Part shown: piece after piece, positions 1 through 12,900 of the stretch
Position numbering within the stretch: the first letter of the stretch is position 1
Layout of the letters: every line of letters begins with the position of its first letter
DNA from: Stratiolaelaps scimitus
Taxonomy: Eukaryota; Arthropoda; Arachnida; Mesostigmata; Laelapidae
Direction of reading: 5' to 3'
Assembly (NCBI GenBank): GCA_019614645.1
Contig: JABWDB010000067.1
Span: 682,001-746,000, forward strand
DNA: 64,000 bases
Program-made: the position numbers and the translations under genes
Notes under the pieces: generated by a model
Seen by the model: only the letters and a program-made list of their open reading frames with translations
What the model was told of the DNA's origin: nothing
Database searches by the model: none

Positions 1-240
1 TGTTAAAATGTATCTAATGGTCGGTAATTTTCCTGATCCAACATCTAATTTGACAACTTTCTCATCCTCTGATAAAATGAATATCCATTCTCGCCGCTTT
101 TACAGGAGTCACCAGCCAGCAACTCTCGCAGTGTCACGGTTGACGTTGTAGGCGGCAGCAGCAGCAGCAATTCCCCCCGGATTCATCGCGTCGTGGCCGT
201 TGCTGATCAATCCTTTCCAACGTTTAATATTAAAACAACA
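1..240 (+). promoter_or_regulatory. 5' flank and likely 5' UTR of the DH44 gene
   Basis: This stretch precedes the start codon at 241. A pyrimidine-rich run ending in TTTACAG at about 99-105 looks like a splice acceptor, so the segment from about 106 may be a 5' UTR exon whose promoter lies left of the window. A short CAG-type triplet run lies near 155-168. I see no TATA box close to the start codon. Confidence 0.4.
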
Positions 241-383
241 ATGAAACAGACCGCGTGGCTCACAGGGGTGGCTCTCCTGTCAACGATGGTCATACTATCG
301 TTCGCGATGCCAGGAGGCGCTGCATACGCGCCCCAGGGACAGCAGGCGTTTCCCTACCCTAAGGCGTTCATGCTACACCGGCG
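241..383 (+). CDS. Dh44: DH44 coding exon 1: signal peptide and start of the cleavage site
   Basis: The exon starts at MKQTAWLTGV and encodes 47 codons plus two bases. It ends CGGCG before the strong donor GTAAGT at 384. The last two bases join the first base of exon 2 to make the second Arg of the Arg-Arg processing site. Confidence 0.92.
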
Positions 384-3300
384 GTAAGTCGCGAAGAAGT
401 CGAAGTAAACATGAGAATGGATGATCGAATATTCTGTTAATCGTTATCATAAACGACTAGTCTGCAGAACGATCACATTATAGATACGTGCCAAGGGTAT
501 TCAATTTAAAAAGACATCTGATTTGTGCCTTTGCGAGGTAGGCAACAAAATGGCAGCTGTTAAAATATGATATCCTCATGCCAATTGATTAACGAACCTA
601 TCTATCTATTTATATGGAAATAGTTAACAGTTTTAAGGAATAATATATATATATTTATATATATATAATTTTTATTTCAATTGAATAGTCCTCAATATAA
701 TGATAAAACCACATATTTAAATGTTAAGGTAAATGTTTATTGGTTTATTAAAGTAGTTTATTAAAGATTATGGTAGGATAATCATGGGGTTTTACCACAA
801 AATACTTATTAAAGTATCTTGAAAATTTGTAGTAAAGGTTACTTCGAGAACGTCAAACTTTCATTAAGTCTTCCACAGGGGTGCTTAACTTTCCTAAAAC
901 CCTGTATATATACAGCCCTTCCGTAGGCGTAGTGGAAAAATTCTCGTTCGAAAATTTCCCGAGAAGCGTTAGAGTTCTCAAAGTAAGTGTCGAACGCGGT
1001 CGACATTGAACGCGATTTACTTTCCTGCATAGGAACCTAATCAAGATATGATCGCCCAGAAAAGTAGGACATCGTCCTCTGGACAGTTCTAAAGTACAGC
1101 TACCACCCACCCACCGCTGGGCAGCTTACTTGAGGGGCTTTAATATTAACGCTGTCACAGTTTTGGTGCAATGTTAATTTTGTGAAGTAATTATAACAAT
1201 TGGCGCTCACTCTGTGATTAATAGAATACGTGAAGGAGCGATGGGCCTATGGTCGAATGACCTGAGAGCTGTCAATTATTTCTATTTGCATACCATGTTG
1301 TGCTAAATTCATAACCTTTGGATTGCCATAATGTAATAAGCTCATAATGGAAAGTAAGAATTGGTAGACTTTTGAAGACCAAGCCTTCACGTATTCAACC
1401 GAACCTTGAAGACCGAAGCGGATGATTCGTGAATTTTATGTGATAAGTATCTGATAGGATTACATAATATAACAAGTATAGAAGCCTCATTGGAGAACAG
1501 GAAGAAGTTGTTTTCACGGTCCTTAGATCGACAATGGTAGTATGGACTGCTAATCAAAAGGAGACTCAACGGTATAGCAACACTCTCGAAAGATAGGTAA
1601 AGAAAATCCCCGCCTAAATGGTAAATAGCCAATGAACGTATGTTCTACCTAAATATTTCGATCACAGAGATAGCAAAGTTTCGCATAATGCGAGCATGAT
1701 CATCAGTATCAGACAGCTACTTCTGCGGGTTAATCCATACAAATGGAAAGATCAAGACGTACATCAATGCTTGGAGCAAGATGTATGAGACAGTCGCATC
1801 TAATATTTACATTGAAAGGAGTAGATTTCAATTAATTCGAAAGAGACCTCACCAAGCTATTGCAGATTTCAGGCCTAAAACTGCAGATACCCCACTTATG
1901 GTTAGCGTTTTAGTCCCACGGTCGATTTACAGGGACTGCGAGACACCTCACCTAGACTACGCGGAACATAACATGTGTCTAAATTGGTAGCTTTAGAAGA
2001 TGCTGTTGTCAACTTGAATTACCCACTTATGAAAGTTAGGTAATTCAAGTTGACATCGAACACAGTGATTCAATGATGAGCTCAATGAGAGCAATAGAGC
2101 ATAACATCCCCCAAATAAACGGTCCATTCCGACAACTAACATTTTTGACCTGTAATTGCAAATCCATGTAAAGGATGCGTGCCAGATAACTACGGGGAAA
2201 CAAGAGCTGATTAAATTAGGTCATCGAGGAAATTATATAATATTCAACCCTGAACCAAGCTAGACGATAAGCTGAAACTCCTTCATCACGTTCCTTGATT
2301 TAAGTGACAAATTATGCACGTTCATTGATAAATGGATGGAGAGTGCAGTTTGTTTTGACCTGTACATTTAGCAACCTCTAGTGTTTCCTGTGTAGATTAA
2401 GAAGCTTCAGCTTATATGAAATTAAGTGTGCCTAGATAGGTAGATTTCCTAATATTGTACTTCCCTAGCCGTTGTGAGATAAAATAGCTGTTGCCATTTG
2501 ATATAATTGTTGACCATCGGACTCGAATCGTGACTCGAGTGCCAGCACTACTCTGTGTTGATCTTTTTTTCTGCTCTGATTGAACTATTTTACCACTTAA
2601 GCTGGCCGGCTGGGCTAGGGGGTAAGTTGAGATAAGGAAAGTAGTTAGTTCAGGCTCCTCTTGCGTAGTCTAAACTAAGTTTCTTCTAGTTGAACTCACA
2701 CTCAGCTGATCACTCTCATTAATCCGCTTTTCATGACAACTTACTACAAAGGACCTAATTACAAAATTGCAGAATTGTTTTCGACAGCGCCGTTGTTGTA
2801 AGTGAACGTTAATGTTGCAAAGGTCGACTTGTACGGGTGGGTGACTGACCTAAGCTAGACTCAGACAGAAGTTCGAACAAGTGGAATCTGTACACTACAA
2901 TCTTTCAGGTGTGTCCAACAGTGAGTGAGCGCTCTTTTGGAAAAAAAAAGTTTTCAGGCTGGTTTGTTCATCGGTCCAAGCTGCCCGTGAACATTAATCA
3001 AAATCGTTTGGTTTTTTTAAAGTTCGTTATTTAAAGAGATCCCACAAGAGGTGATAAAGATGAGTTCTCTTGGACTGTCATCCAAATTGAAATTGTGTCT
3101 AGCACATACATATTGTTAAGCCCTTGACCCCCTTGTGTTTAGGTGAAAAATGTCTGAACACGAAGCTGCTGTTGTAGGCGAAAGTGGGCGAAAATATACT
3201 AAATTATTCACTCGACAGCTTCATCTCTTCACCTCTAAAGGAGGCGTTAGTAGGCGTTAGTAGTGGATGTTCATCACCTACTATACTTACTTACCACCTA

Positions 3301-6300
3301 CCTACCTACCTACCTACCTACCTTCTATACCTAAATACATCCACGTTTGTCTTCGTTGACAATTACTTCTAACGGACATATGCCATTCTATTATACCACC
3401 ACCTGTACACAACACTGGACATGCTCTATAATGGAAGTGCTGTTTCTGTTTCTCTAAGTGTTAACATATTTCGACTAAGTGAACTAAGTGTGATCGTGCC
3501 CCTAAAAAAGTGTAATGTAAGTGGGGAGACATGTATAAGACAGTCTATGACAACTCTTCTGTCAACATAAGCGCGTCATCATACATGGACATAGGCATTT
3601 CGATGTACCATGACAGGACTTACTTTATTTTTCACAAACGAGTTCTCCTCAAACGGTGCCCTGTGAACTAACATTTCAGCGAGCTATTTCCCCTATGCGT
3701 TTTGCTACTGTATTTTTGTGTTTTAACATCGGGTCAAATAATTCATTCACTGTTCATTTACACCTTTTTCAGATACACATACAGTTAAAGTAACGACTCG
3801 AAAATGACAATACAAATTGTAACGATGACCATATAAGAGAATGGTGAGTAGAGCTGTTATAGTAGTGTATAATCCGAGCGGACGTTCAAGGAATATCGAA
3901 TTAACGCCCCTGTTCGTGTAGGGAACGGCAATCTAGCGATCCGTCATCCAGTTGCACCAGCGGAAGTAGATCTTCTGTATTTCACTGCACCAGCTATGAT
4001 CGCCAGCAATTGGAAGTTCCCCGGTAGAGGCTGGAGGCCAGCTGCCAACCAAAATATTTTAGTTAAAATAAACAGTCTGGATCATCAAATGTCGATAGCC
4101 GATTCCGGATTCGATTCTGAGCCCCTTGCAGCCATTGCCTTTATCTGTTGTCCGGTTTCTAACAACTGTTGGCCGTCATTTGCTTACAATATGAAATCTT
4201 TCTGCAGATGCTCGGTTGTCTTGGGTGTGCACCGAGTACCGTGGACTGGTTCGGGTCATATCTCACCAGGAGAAGGCAGGCAGTTAAGGTTGATTGTGTC
4301 GTATCCCTCAGGGAGGAGGTTATTAGCGGAACTCCTCAGGGCTCGGTGCTTGGCCCCTTTATGTTCTTAGTTTATATGAACTTTGCTTTGCTAAAGATTT
4401 GTGAAGGTGATATCTGTAGGACTATTGCATATGCAGACGACACTTCAATGCTATTTCGACTTGACCCCGCCAATATCGCCATCGGGATTCAGAGGGCTCT
4501 GGATCAAGTTGAATTGGTAATTGAGGCTTTCGAGATGCGTGGGCTAGTGGTCAATGTTAGCAAAAATGGTGGTCGAAGTGCTAGTCAATGCTAGCACTGC
4601 GGAGACTTAGGCAGATGGGAGCCCTTCGAGAGGGTCCCATCTTGGTTTATGAGGCTCTGCTTTTGCCGGTGCTTTGTTTCGCACTACCGGTCTGGGGAGG
4701 GGGCTATCTTCGAGTATACCATCGTGCTCAGGTTATCCGGAACGATGCTCTTAGGGCTATGTTCGGCTTAAGCCGCAGAGTCTCTGTGGGGAACCTTTAT
4801 AAAGCATATAAGCTACTCCCAGTTGATAAAATTTATACAATGCGTATCGCCCTTCTCGCGTTCAAGACGACGAGGGGTCTTATTCCATCGGAGCTCGTCT
4901 TCCTGCTCACCGCTAACGCCAGCCGCTCTAATCGTCGCAATCCCATGTTTGTAATCCCTTTGGTTTTCCCGGAGTCAAGCAAGCAGGCTCTACCGCTTGC
5001 CATCAATATGGGGCTCCCTGCCTCCCTCCCTCGTGAACTGCGGGAACTTGCGTCCACTAGACAGTTTGTCACCGAATTATTAAAACATATTACTAAAGTG
5101 TAAATACCTTAAGTTATGAATCTATGACTACGATATGTACAAACAAATTATGTTATGATGTCCTGAATATTTGTGATACTCTTTTATCATTATTTTATTA
5201 CGAGAACTTAAGCACTACTGTAATTGTAGTTCCCTTAATAAACCAACATTTGTATCGTATGGTATTGTTGTTGTCCAGTTGAGGAAAATGACAGCTGACT
5301 TTTCAGTTTGTTTCAGTTATTGCCAGTGCGTGTCAGAGCATAGTTGTGGGAGAGTGTTTCGAAGAGCTCAACGAAAGATAGCGATTCTCTTGGGTCTACC
5401 CTCATCAGCTACAAAAGTAAATTTTCCAAGTTGGCCTTCAGGTGTTTTCCCTATGAGGCACGTCTTTGGAATTACATTCGACCATACTTGTAAAATCATA
5501 TAGAGGACGAAGCAAGTTCCAACTAGGTACTGCTTTCGTTTGTGACGTCTAGCTGCGAGTGCCCGCTACCAAACTATAATAATACACGGGATGCCTTATC
5601 GTTGAAGAGTCAAGTACATTCGGGCATACTCAATGCTTTATCCTTTGGCATTCATTATTGAGGAAAGTAAATTTTCCGAGCTGACTCATTGCCAATGTTT
5701 GACATCCACGGTACAACTGCTTTCGGCTTTCCTTACTAGACATAGAAAGCAGGAACGCAGAAATAGCGACGGCAAATGGACTTTCGTTTACACTTAGGTT
5801 CTAGTCAGCCCTCCTCCCATCAGACAGTATCGGTACTTATCTGTATGACATTGTTACGAGAAATCTCGAAAGGAAAAATCTACATCTCCTTGCAGTTTCT
5901 TTAAAAACCAATACCTTACCCAAAACGTTTACCTTGCCTTTATCTTGCTATCACGCCAGGATCTTGGGACATGTCAACCACCAGGACAACAGAGATGAAT
6001 CCATCCCTCAGTCGCGAAATGACTAGTACAACTCGTTGAGTCCAATAGTTAGTCAATACTGAAATTCTAGCATTATCTGTTATAAAATTGTTGGCACACT
6101 GATCACAACTAATGACAATTTAGCACAGTAGACAGTGTACATGATTTTGTACATAGTTGTTTTCAGCCTCAACAAGATTAGATCATTCGTTGATGCGGTG
6201 ACTCCCGTGGTTACATCTAAGGCTAAGGAAGCCAGAGATCGCTGGTTCAAGCCACACTATCTAACATATACATACTGAAAGTCATTTGTGAAATAACCTT

Positions 6301-9300
6301 CGTATATTTGGCGGAAAGTGAGGTAAAGCTGCTTTACTTGTTAATTATTAAAGTTATTAGGTTGCAGCATACGCTTTGGGGATTTTTCTTTTCACTTCCT
6401 AGAAGCTTTTGAAGATGTATTTTTTGTTCCATACTTGTTATTATGTTTTATTACCATCCCTGCGGGTGCAAGAGAACTTCCTGCCTGGCGTTGTCATGCA
6501 TCCGGATCACCTGCTCGCGTTTATCGGGCCTTTCTCTCGAAAAGTGCAATTGGTCTATATAGAAGTGCTGGTTTATCTATCAGCTAGATATCTATCATAT
6601 CTATCTATGGTCTATATAGAAGTGCTGGTTTACCGTCTGTTGTTTTATACTATTTCCCAGTAAACGATGCAACTCGAGTGCCACCAAACACGAACCTTTT
6701 TTGGGTGAAAATCGTGCTTCAGTCAGGGTTTGGGCGTCGCTACTGGAGCCATCCACTCGGGGTTCTGGTTCCTATTGACGTGGAGGCGCCACTTCTCATC
6801 GCCAGTGACGATGATTTGATGCACAAATCGATCATTGTGACCGCGTGTCATACGATAGCGGACGAGGTGTTGAGCTGCCTAAAAATTCGGCCGCTAAGGT
6901 TCCACTTGTAAAAATAGAACAGGGTTTTCGAATGAGTGCTGAACGTCAACCAAGAGCGGCCCAGAAGTGAGAGAATGAAGCGATCTATTCTGATCCCAAA
7001 TTTCTGTGTTTTTAGACTGAGTTAAGGATTGAAAATAAAGCTAATAAATTCAAATTTAGGCAGCAGAAAACTCATGCATGGACGGCTATACCTTAACATA
7101 ACCGCTGCGGGAAAACCAAACTACTCTTCGTTGCTGGGTAATGATTTGGTTTAGGTTAAAATTGTTCCAATCAGTTTTTCAAATAACGTTCGTTATGTAC
7201 TTATTCAAATTGGTAGCCACCGCTCCTCGATCAATGAGGCTTCAGTCATGATGATTTGAAAACTGAGTCTGCCGTTTTCGTTATAAAGTAACACGTTAGC
7301 ATCTCAGTTTCCTCCATTGTAAATGATATCACCAATGTTGGAAAAAGACAGATGCTAAACAAACCCAATCACACGTGTGCCAGCTTCACTCATATGGAGC
7401 CACCATGACACGGTGCCCTTCTGTAACCTGGACAACATGTTAGCTGTTCTATTATAATTACAAAAGTATAGGCATAGCTAACGTCGGACAGCTCCGTGAG
7501 CTACCGTTCAGGTGTAAACTCCAGACTCATATAACTCCCAACAGCATATACAGCTGATCCAATATCGTGAAGCTTCTACAGAGGCTGAACATAAAAACGC
7601 CATTCTTCATAATGAAACGGAATGCTCGACTCGATGATCTAGCTTGTCTGAATCGCGGTTGCATGTAGCCCTATAACACGATATCAAGTCCTGAGGACAT
7701 TAACATCCAACTCTAATCTGCCTTTACGCAGTTATCCTGTACTTCATGACCTTGTGCAATACGTATGTATAAGTTTGTACTAGAATAATAATCTACGTTA
7801 TTTGCAGACCCCTAAAATGATTTCTTGGCCTTCATGCCTCGCTAGTCCGAGTCCAGCTACACGACATATAAATAATACACTGATTCGCATTTTGCGCAGA
7901 AATACAGCTTAGGGAGTTAGAAGCCAACGACTTGAGCCCTTCATAACGTTGCCTTTATGCCCTAATGTACATGTATGATTAGTTAATCTATCTATTTCTC
8001 CAGTCTGCAAGGGCGCCTATGACTGATGAGGTGTCTTCGCATAACCCACTGCTGTACATCTAATACTCAGGGAGGGTGGAATTTATCTCCGCGATAGTTA
8101 ATAGACTGGCTGGCAGTTCTCGCCAACAAACGGCTTGACTACATCTCTCTTGCCCCAGCTAATGCCTTAGTTCTCTCCCCTCTCTCTCTCTCTCTCTCTC
8201 ACCGTTCGCACTACTCAAGCGAAGTACAAGAGTTGCAGATAGTAAGTCACCTCCTGAAGGCGCCAAGAAGATTAATATTGAAGAGAAATTATTTTTCCTC
8301 AGCAACCTTGGCAGCATTGAACACCAGTAAGCTGATAAGTCGATAGACCCTTTTACAAATATATACATACATGTATATATTTGTAAAAGGGTCTATACAT
8401 ACATATATATATATATACAGAGCGATTTATAGTTGAAATAGCGGTATTTCGTGAGGATATGTTTAATATTCTACAATGATAGCGTCACAATACTATAATA
8501 ATTATGTTCCTTAGCTGTCTTAGTTGTCTTTGCTGTAGCAGCGGACGAACACAGAGTCCAAGTGTTCCAGTAGGGCTGCTGAGCAGCGCTCTACCAGGCT
8601 GTTGGCCACTGGGCGAGCGGTGCCGACCTTCAGGTCACCTTGAAAAAGGTCCTCTACTTCTTTTTCATAGCTTACCCTCAGCTCTCAGCCATCCATGGTA
8701 GGCCTCGATATCACCGCTCTGTGGCACTACTTCGAAGACCTATCATGTCGGACCTATCATGCTGGGGTTATCTGGGCTTTCTCCATGCGACCGAAGGGCA
8801 ATGTTAACTGTATCGCAGACAGATGGCGACTTCTGGAGATCCACCCGGCGATTACAAATCTGTGCTGTTCATGGTTTTTATGGAAATCCTGTTTAAATCA
8901 TCCAGGCCACACCGACACTACCTTGGGAGACACACAACCCGTTCGATAATGTGGCCAGTTGAAAGGACATGAACGAGTGTTGAAGTCTTCGTCCACCAGT
9001 TCATAAAATTGTGATCGGTCCAAAGTTCGCTGAAAGCCCATAAAGTCCAAAACGGTCGGTGGAGGATCCACCGGCATCTGCTGAAGTTTGCGCTTATGGG
9101 TAGACTTAGTTCGCTGGCCTACAAGGTCGCTCCGCACATATTGCCGTACCCCCTGTAGATGTTCTTGATAAATTTTTCAGTTAAGACCATTCCAGTTACA
9201 AACACGGTAAAGTATAATTGAACCTTCACAAAATGGAGCGCCCTCGCTATTCGTAAAACCTTCAGGTATATTTTGTACCAGCCAATCGGGTGGCTCTTAC

Positions 9301-9873
9301 CCAACGTTTAAATTCTATACCCAATTTTGAAGCAAACATAAATTACATTTTTTCAGTTTTGGTCCTATAATATTTTGCTAGAGCTTGTCCACTAATGAGG
9401 GTGAGAATCGTCGAATTTTGAACAATAACGTTGTTCTTTGTAACGAAAAACAACAATTGGTTTTCTCATTCCGATGTGTCTATTATTCTCTGTTGCTCTA
9501 AACAGGGCGGGTGGTATGCCAAACCTGTCGGTGGTGGGCCCCCTCGACGTCCTTCGACAGAAGATGATGCTGGACATGATGGAGCAGAGGATGAAAAATA
9601 AAATCAACGCCAATAATGAGTTTCTGTCTAGGCTCGGGAAACGTGGAGGATCAGCATCATCATCATCTACGATGCTCAGCCCCAACAACATGGCCGCTCT
9701 CAACACATTCCAACAGGTATCTAAATTGCATATAAATTATGCGTACATAACTAATTGTAAGGAATCGTTCGAAAATAGTCAAGAAGTCTTGACTGCTTAG
9801 ATAGAAAAATAAATTGTCTTACGGTTAGATACAGTAGCAGTTCGAGTAAGGCAGCAGAATGAACACTGACAAC

Positions 9874-9925
<52 letters not shown>

Positions 9926-12900
9926 GTTTTAATTATGGGAGAAGGGACGCGGGCCATTCGTGGATAGAAACTGGAAGATAAGTAGCGCAGTTATCTTCAA
10001 AATAACTGCTTTATAATATGGATATCTTCCGTTATCTGTCTTCTGATCTAGATTGGGATCGTCACGGGTTGTCGGAAACGTTGAAATACAATCTGTGAAA
10101 GGTTTCAGTCCGACTGTACAAACCCCATTCCGTGCATATTGTACCTATAACTTTAACAATTTGGCTGACAAACAAAGCTTTGTTTCAGAAAGAACAGCGA
10201 AACTTCATTACCACTCACACGACTTCCTGATATACGCAAGCAGTGATGGATCATGGAGATAAATTCTTATCTGCCTTCTTGGCCCAAAGCATTTGACTAC
10301 TTAAGACCTTTGATACTTCGGCAAAAGCTAGTCGCATAAAACGATAATAACAACCCTTGTAACAGATTGCTTCACTTTAGGCCAGAATGGAGAAGTCAGT
10401 TCGTATGCAAAAAAAGCGCCTTTCTTTTACAGAAAATATGCAGAAAAATACTCCACAACATCGTTTTTTATGGTCCCTTGTTTTTCTCATCAGTTTTCAA
10501 CGAAATCATCTATGTTTGTAATTCTATAAACTGGATCATGTATACTGATGCTATGGTTGATGATGCGGTTTAATTAGTGGGCGAAATCCTTCCGAATAAA
10601 TTTCCAGAGCGAAGCATGGCCCATATGAGATTGAGAAATGACAGGCAGGTGAGCAGATCTTGTTTCCGATAAAAAGTCATTTTATTTAAAAAGGTACATA
10701 TTGCTCTGTAAAAAGTTAGTTCACCGTTAAAAGCTCTTGGACCTGTACGAAGCTGAAAAACAACTCGTCGCAGAAATAATGCTTTTGTTACTAAAATCCA
10801 TTATTTCTCATTCTATATATTCACTGTGAGTACACTGGCTGGCTAAATGTGACATATAAGAGAACTTAAGCATTGTAAAAATTGCAGTTCCTTTAATAAA
10901 CCAATTAACCTTTACCTTTTAATAATTGTTTTCTGCGCTGACCCTCAGCTGTTCCCCTATGTGACAGGGCTCAGCTCTTAACCTTAACGTTTACCTTTAA
11001 AATTATATACATTTACACATATAGAATAACAACTACAATCATTATTGACTTTTCGATCCAGATTTTAACTTGAAAAAAAGAACGCTGTAGGTTATTCCTG
11101 AAAGTAATATTTAGAAATTTTAAGAACTACTTCATTTAATCTTTCTATTATGATCAAAGACCTAGAAGAATCTATGCAAAGCTCGATACAGGTGGGTGTA
11201 TTGCTGGAGTGAAAAGTAGCCCAGGTTCACAATCGGATTCGGAGGTGTGGCTAAATAGTTGGACGATCCTAGACGGTTATCCCTGACGGTTATCCCACAC
11301 CTAATGTGGTGGAGTGCGGTCACTGCCAGGCGGTTCGGGGACATTCGTAAACGTCGAAGTAATCTAGATTCCACCCGGGGGCGATCGTATAGCACCAAGT
11401 AGAACGAGTCAACTGAAGTTTCGTTACGGGGCTCGCTAACTAATCTAACTTAATGAGTCGTGTGAGCTCATACGTGTGAGGGTGATAATAGTCGACTTTG
11501 TGTGTTCTTTTGATATTTACATGACGCCGAGTAGCTGCAAGTGCTCACTTGGCAATGGCATGTTACGGATCATATGCGATATAATAATGGAACTACTACC
11601 CCAGTCATACACCATTCAGCATCCGAAATATATATTACTAATAATAATATTATCTTGTTTTTGTTGCAAAAATTCAGACCCCTGCTCAGTCCTGATACGC
11701 CTCAAATACTTTCCAGCCTGTGGCATAAAACGTTATGTACCCAAGGTGGTTAGACAGATTTATCGCTCTAAAGTGCTCAACATAAATTTCAAGTAGATTT
11801 ATTCTTATATTAAAGGTTGTCGGATACGACTGTTAGAAGTTTACACTAAGCTTTGCACAGAGTTATCTATCTATCTCTATATATTTAGCGAAGGGGATAG
11901 GCGAATGATGCACAGGTTATTGTGTCATCATATACGACATATGTATACACACATACATATTCATACAAACGCATACACCCGTGTGGCGACATAAATATGT
12001 GCAAGTGGGTGGCTTATCATAAGCTACACGTGATGTTGCCTGTCGGGAGCATGCTGAACCCGAGCAGAAATCGGCGACTGACGGTGCTTAAAAGTTGCGC
12101 AAGTCGAGGTCCCAAAGGTCACTTGTCACTTGAGCCCGGTCACCCTTCTTGATCTCCGTGCCGCTGATAGACATCTCGTTTCTAGGCATCACCGCAGAAA
12201 GCCTCCAAATGAAGAAGAATGCAGCAGTTGTTTTGCACCATCCGGATCGCAGCCTTAAGGGCACAATTTATTTTTGCTATCGTTAGCCCCGTTAATAGTC
12301 AAACGCTGTCGAAGCTTCGCTCACCATGGCGTATGGAACGTGTATATTTTTTTATTACTAAAATATATAGAACTCTGATTCATATATGATAATGTTAAGC
12401 TATTTACAAATGCAGAATATTATTTTTCAAAACAATATTTAGCCTCGCCGAGACCTTGCAATACCATGTATTCCATTGATGCATAAGTCCGCAGCGAAAA
12501 TGGAGCAAATTTCAAGCCTAAAATAGTGAGTAAAAAAGTAATTCTAATCAACTAAGATACGTTCCATTGTGCTCAATGGCTTCCAAGGTTTTTTTGAGTA
12601 TGTCCGCACGGGAAACTGGAAATTTTACTATTCGAACGTTCTCTAGCGCCCAGAACAACCTGCGATAATCTGGAAGCGGAAGGTCCAGTCTATACAGTTG
12701 GCGGGTTCACCAAAAGCATTCCGCTCAAGTGACAATTATTTTGCCATCAGGTAATCAAAGAAACGTAACATGGTCCAACGTTGTCCCAAGCTTGCGCGTC
12801 TTCAATATGAAAATCTCCACAGCTGATTACTGTTCGTGGTTTCTGTGGCCACGCAGTCACAACGCAGCCCTACAGTGTTTGGAAAGATTTGGAGTATCGT

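Larger units (their letters stand above)
384..9505 (+). other. Intron 1 of DH44 (9.1 kb)
   Basis: Donor GTAAGT at 384 and acceptor CTCTAAACAG ending at 9505. The intron contains a LINE 3' half, a mariner fragment, a 54-bp palindrome, short dispersed repeats and microsatellites, each listed separately. The stretches 384-3200, 5262-6180 (apart from the repeat near 5670) and 6935-8170 show no gene I can support. Confidence 0.85.

Noticed and set aside
8898..9304. Minus-strand frames that might be a retroelement polyprotein
   Set aside because: Two short frames in different phases with no recognisable protease, polymerase or integrase motif.
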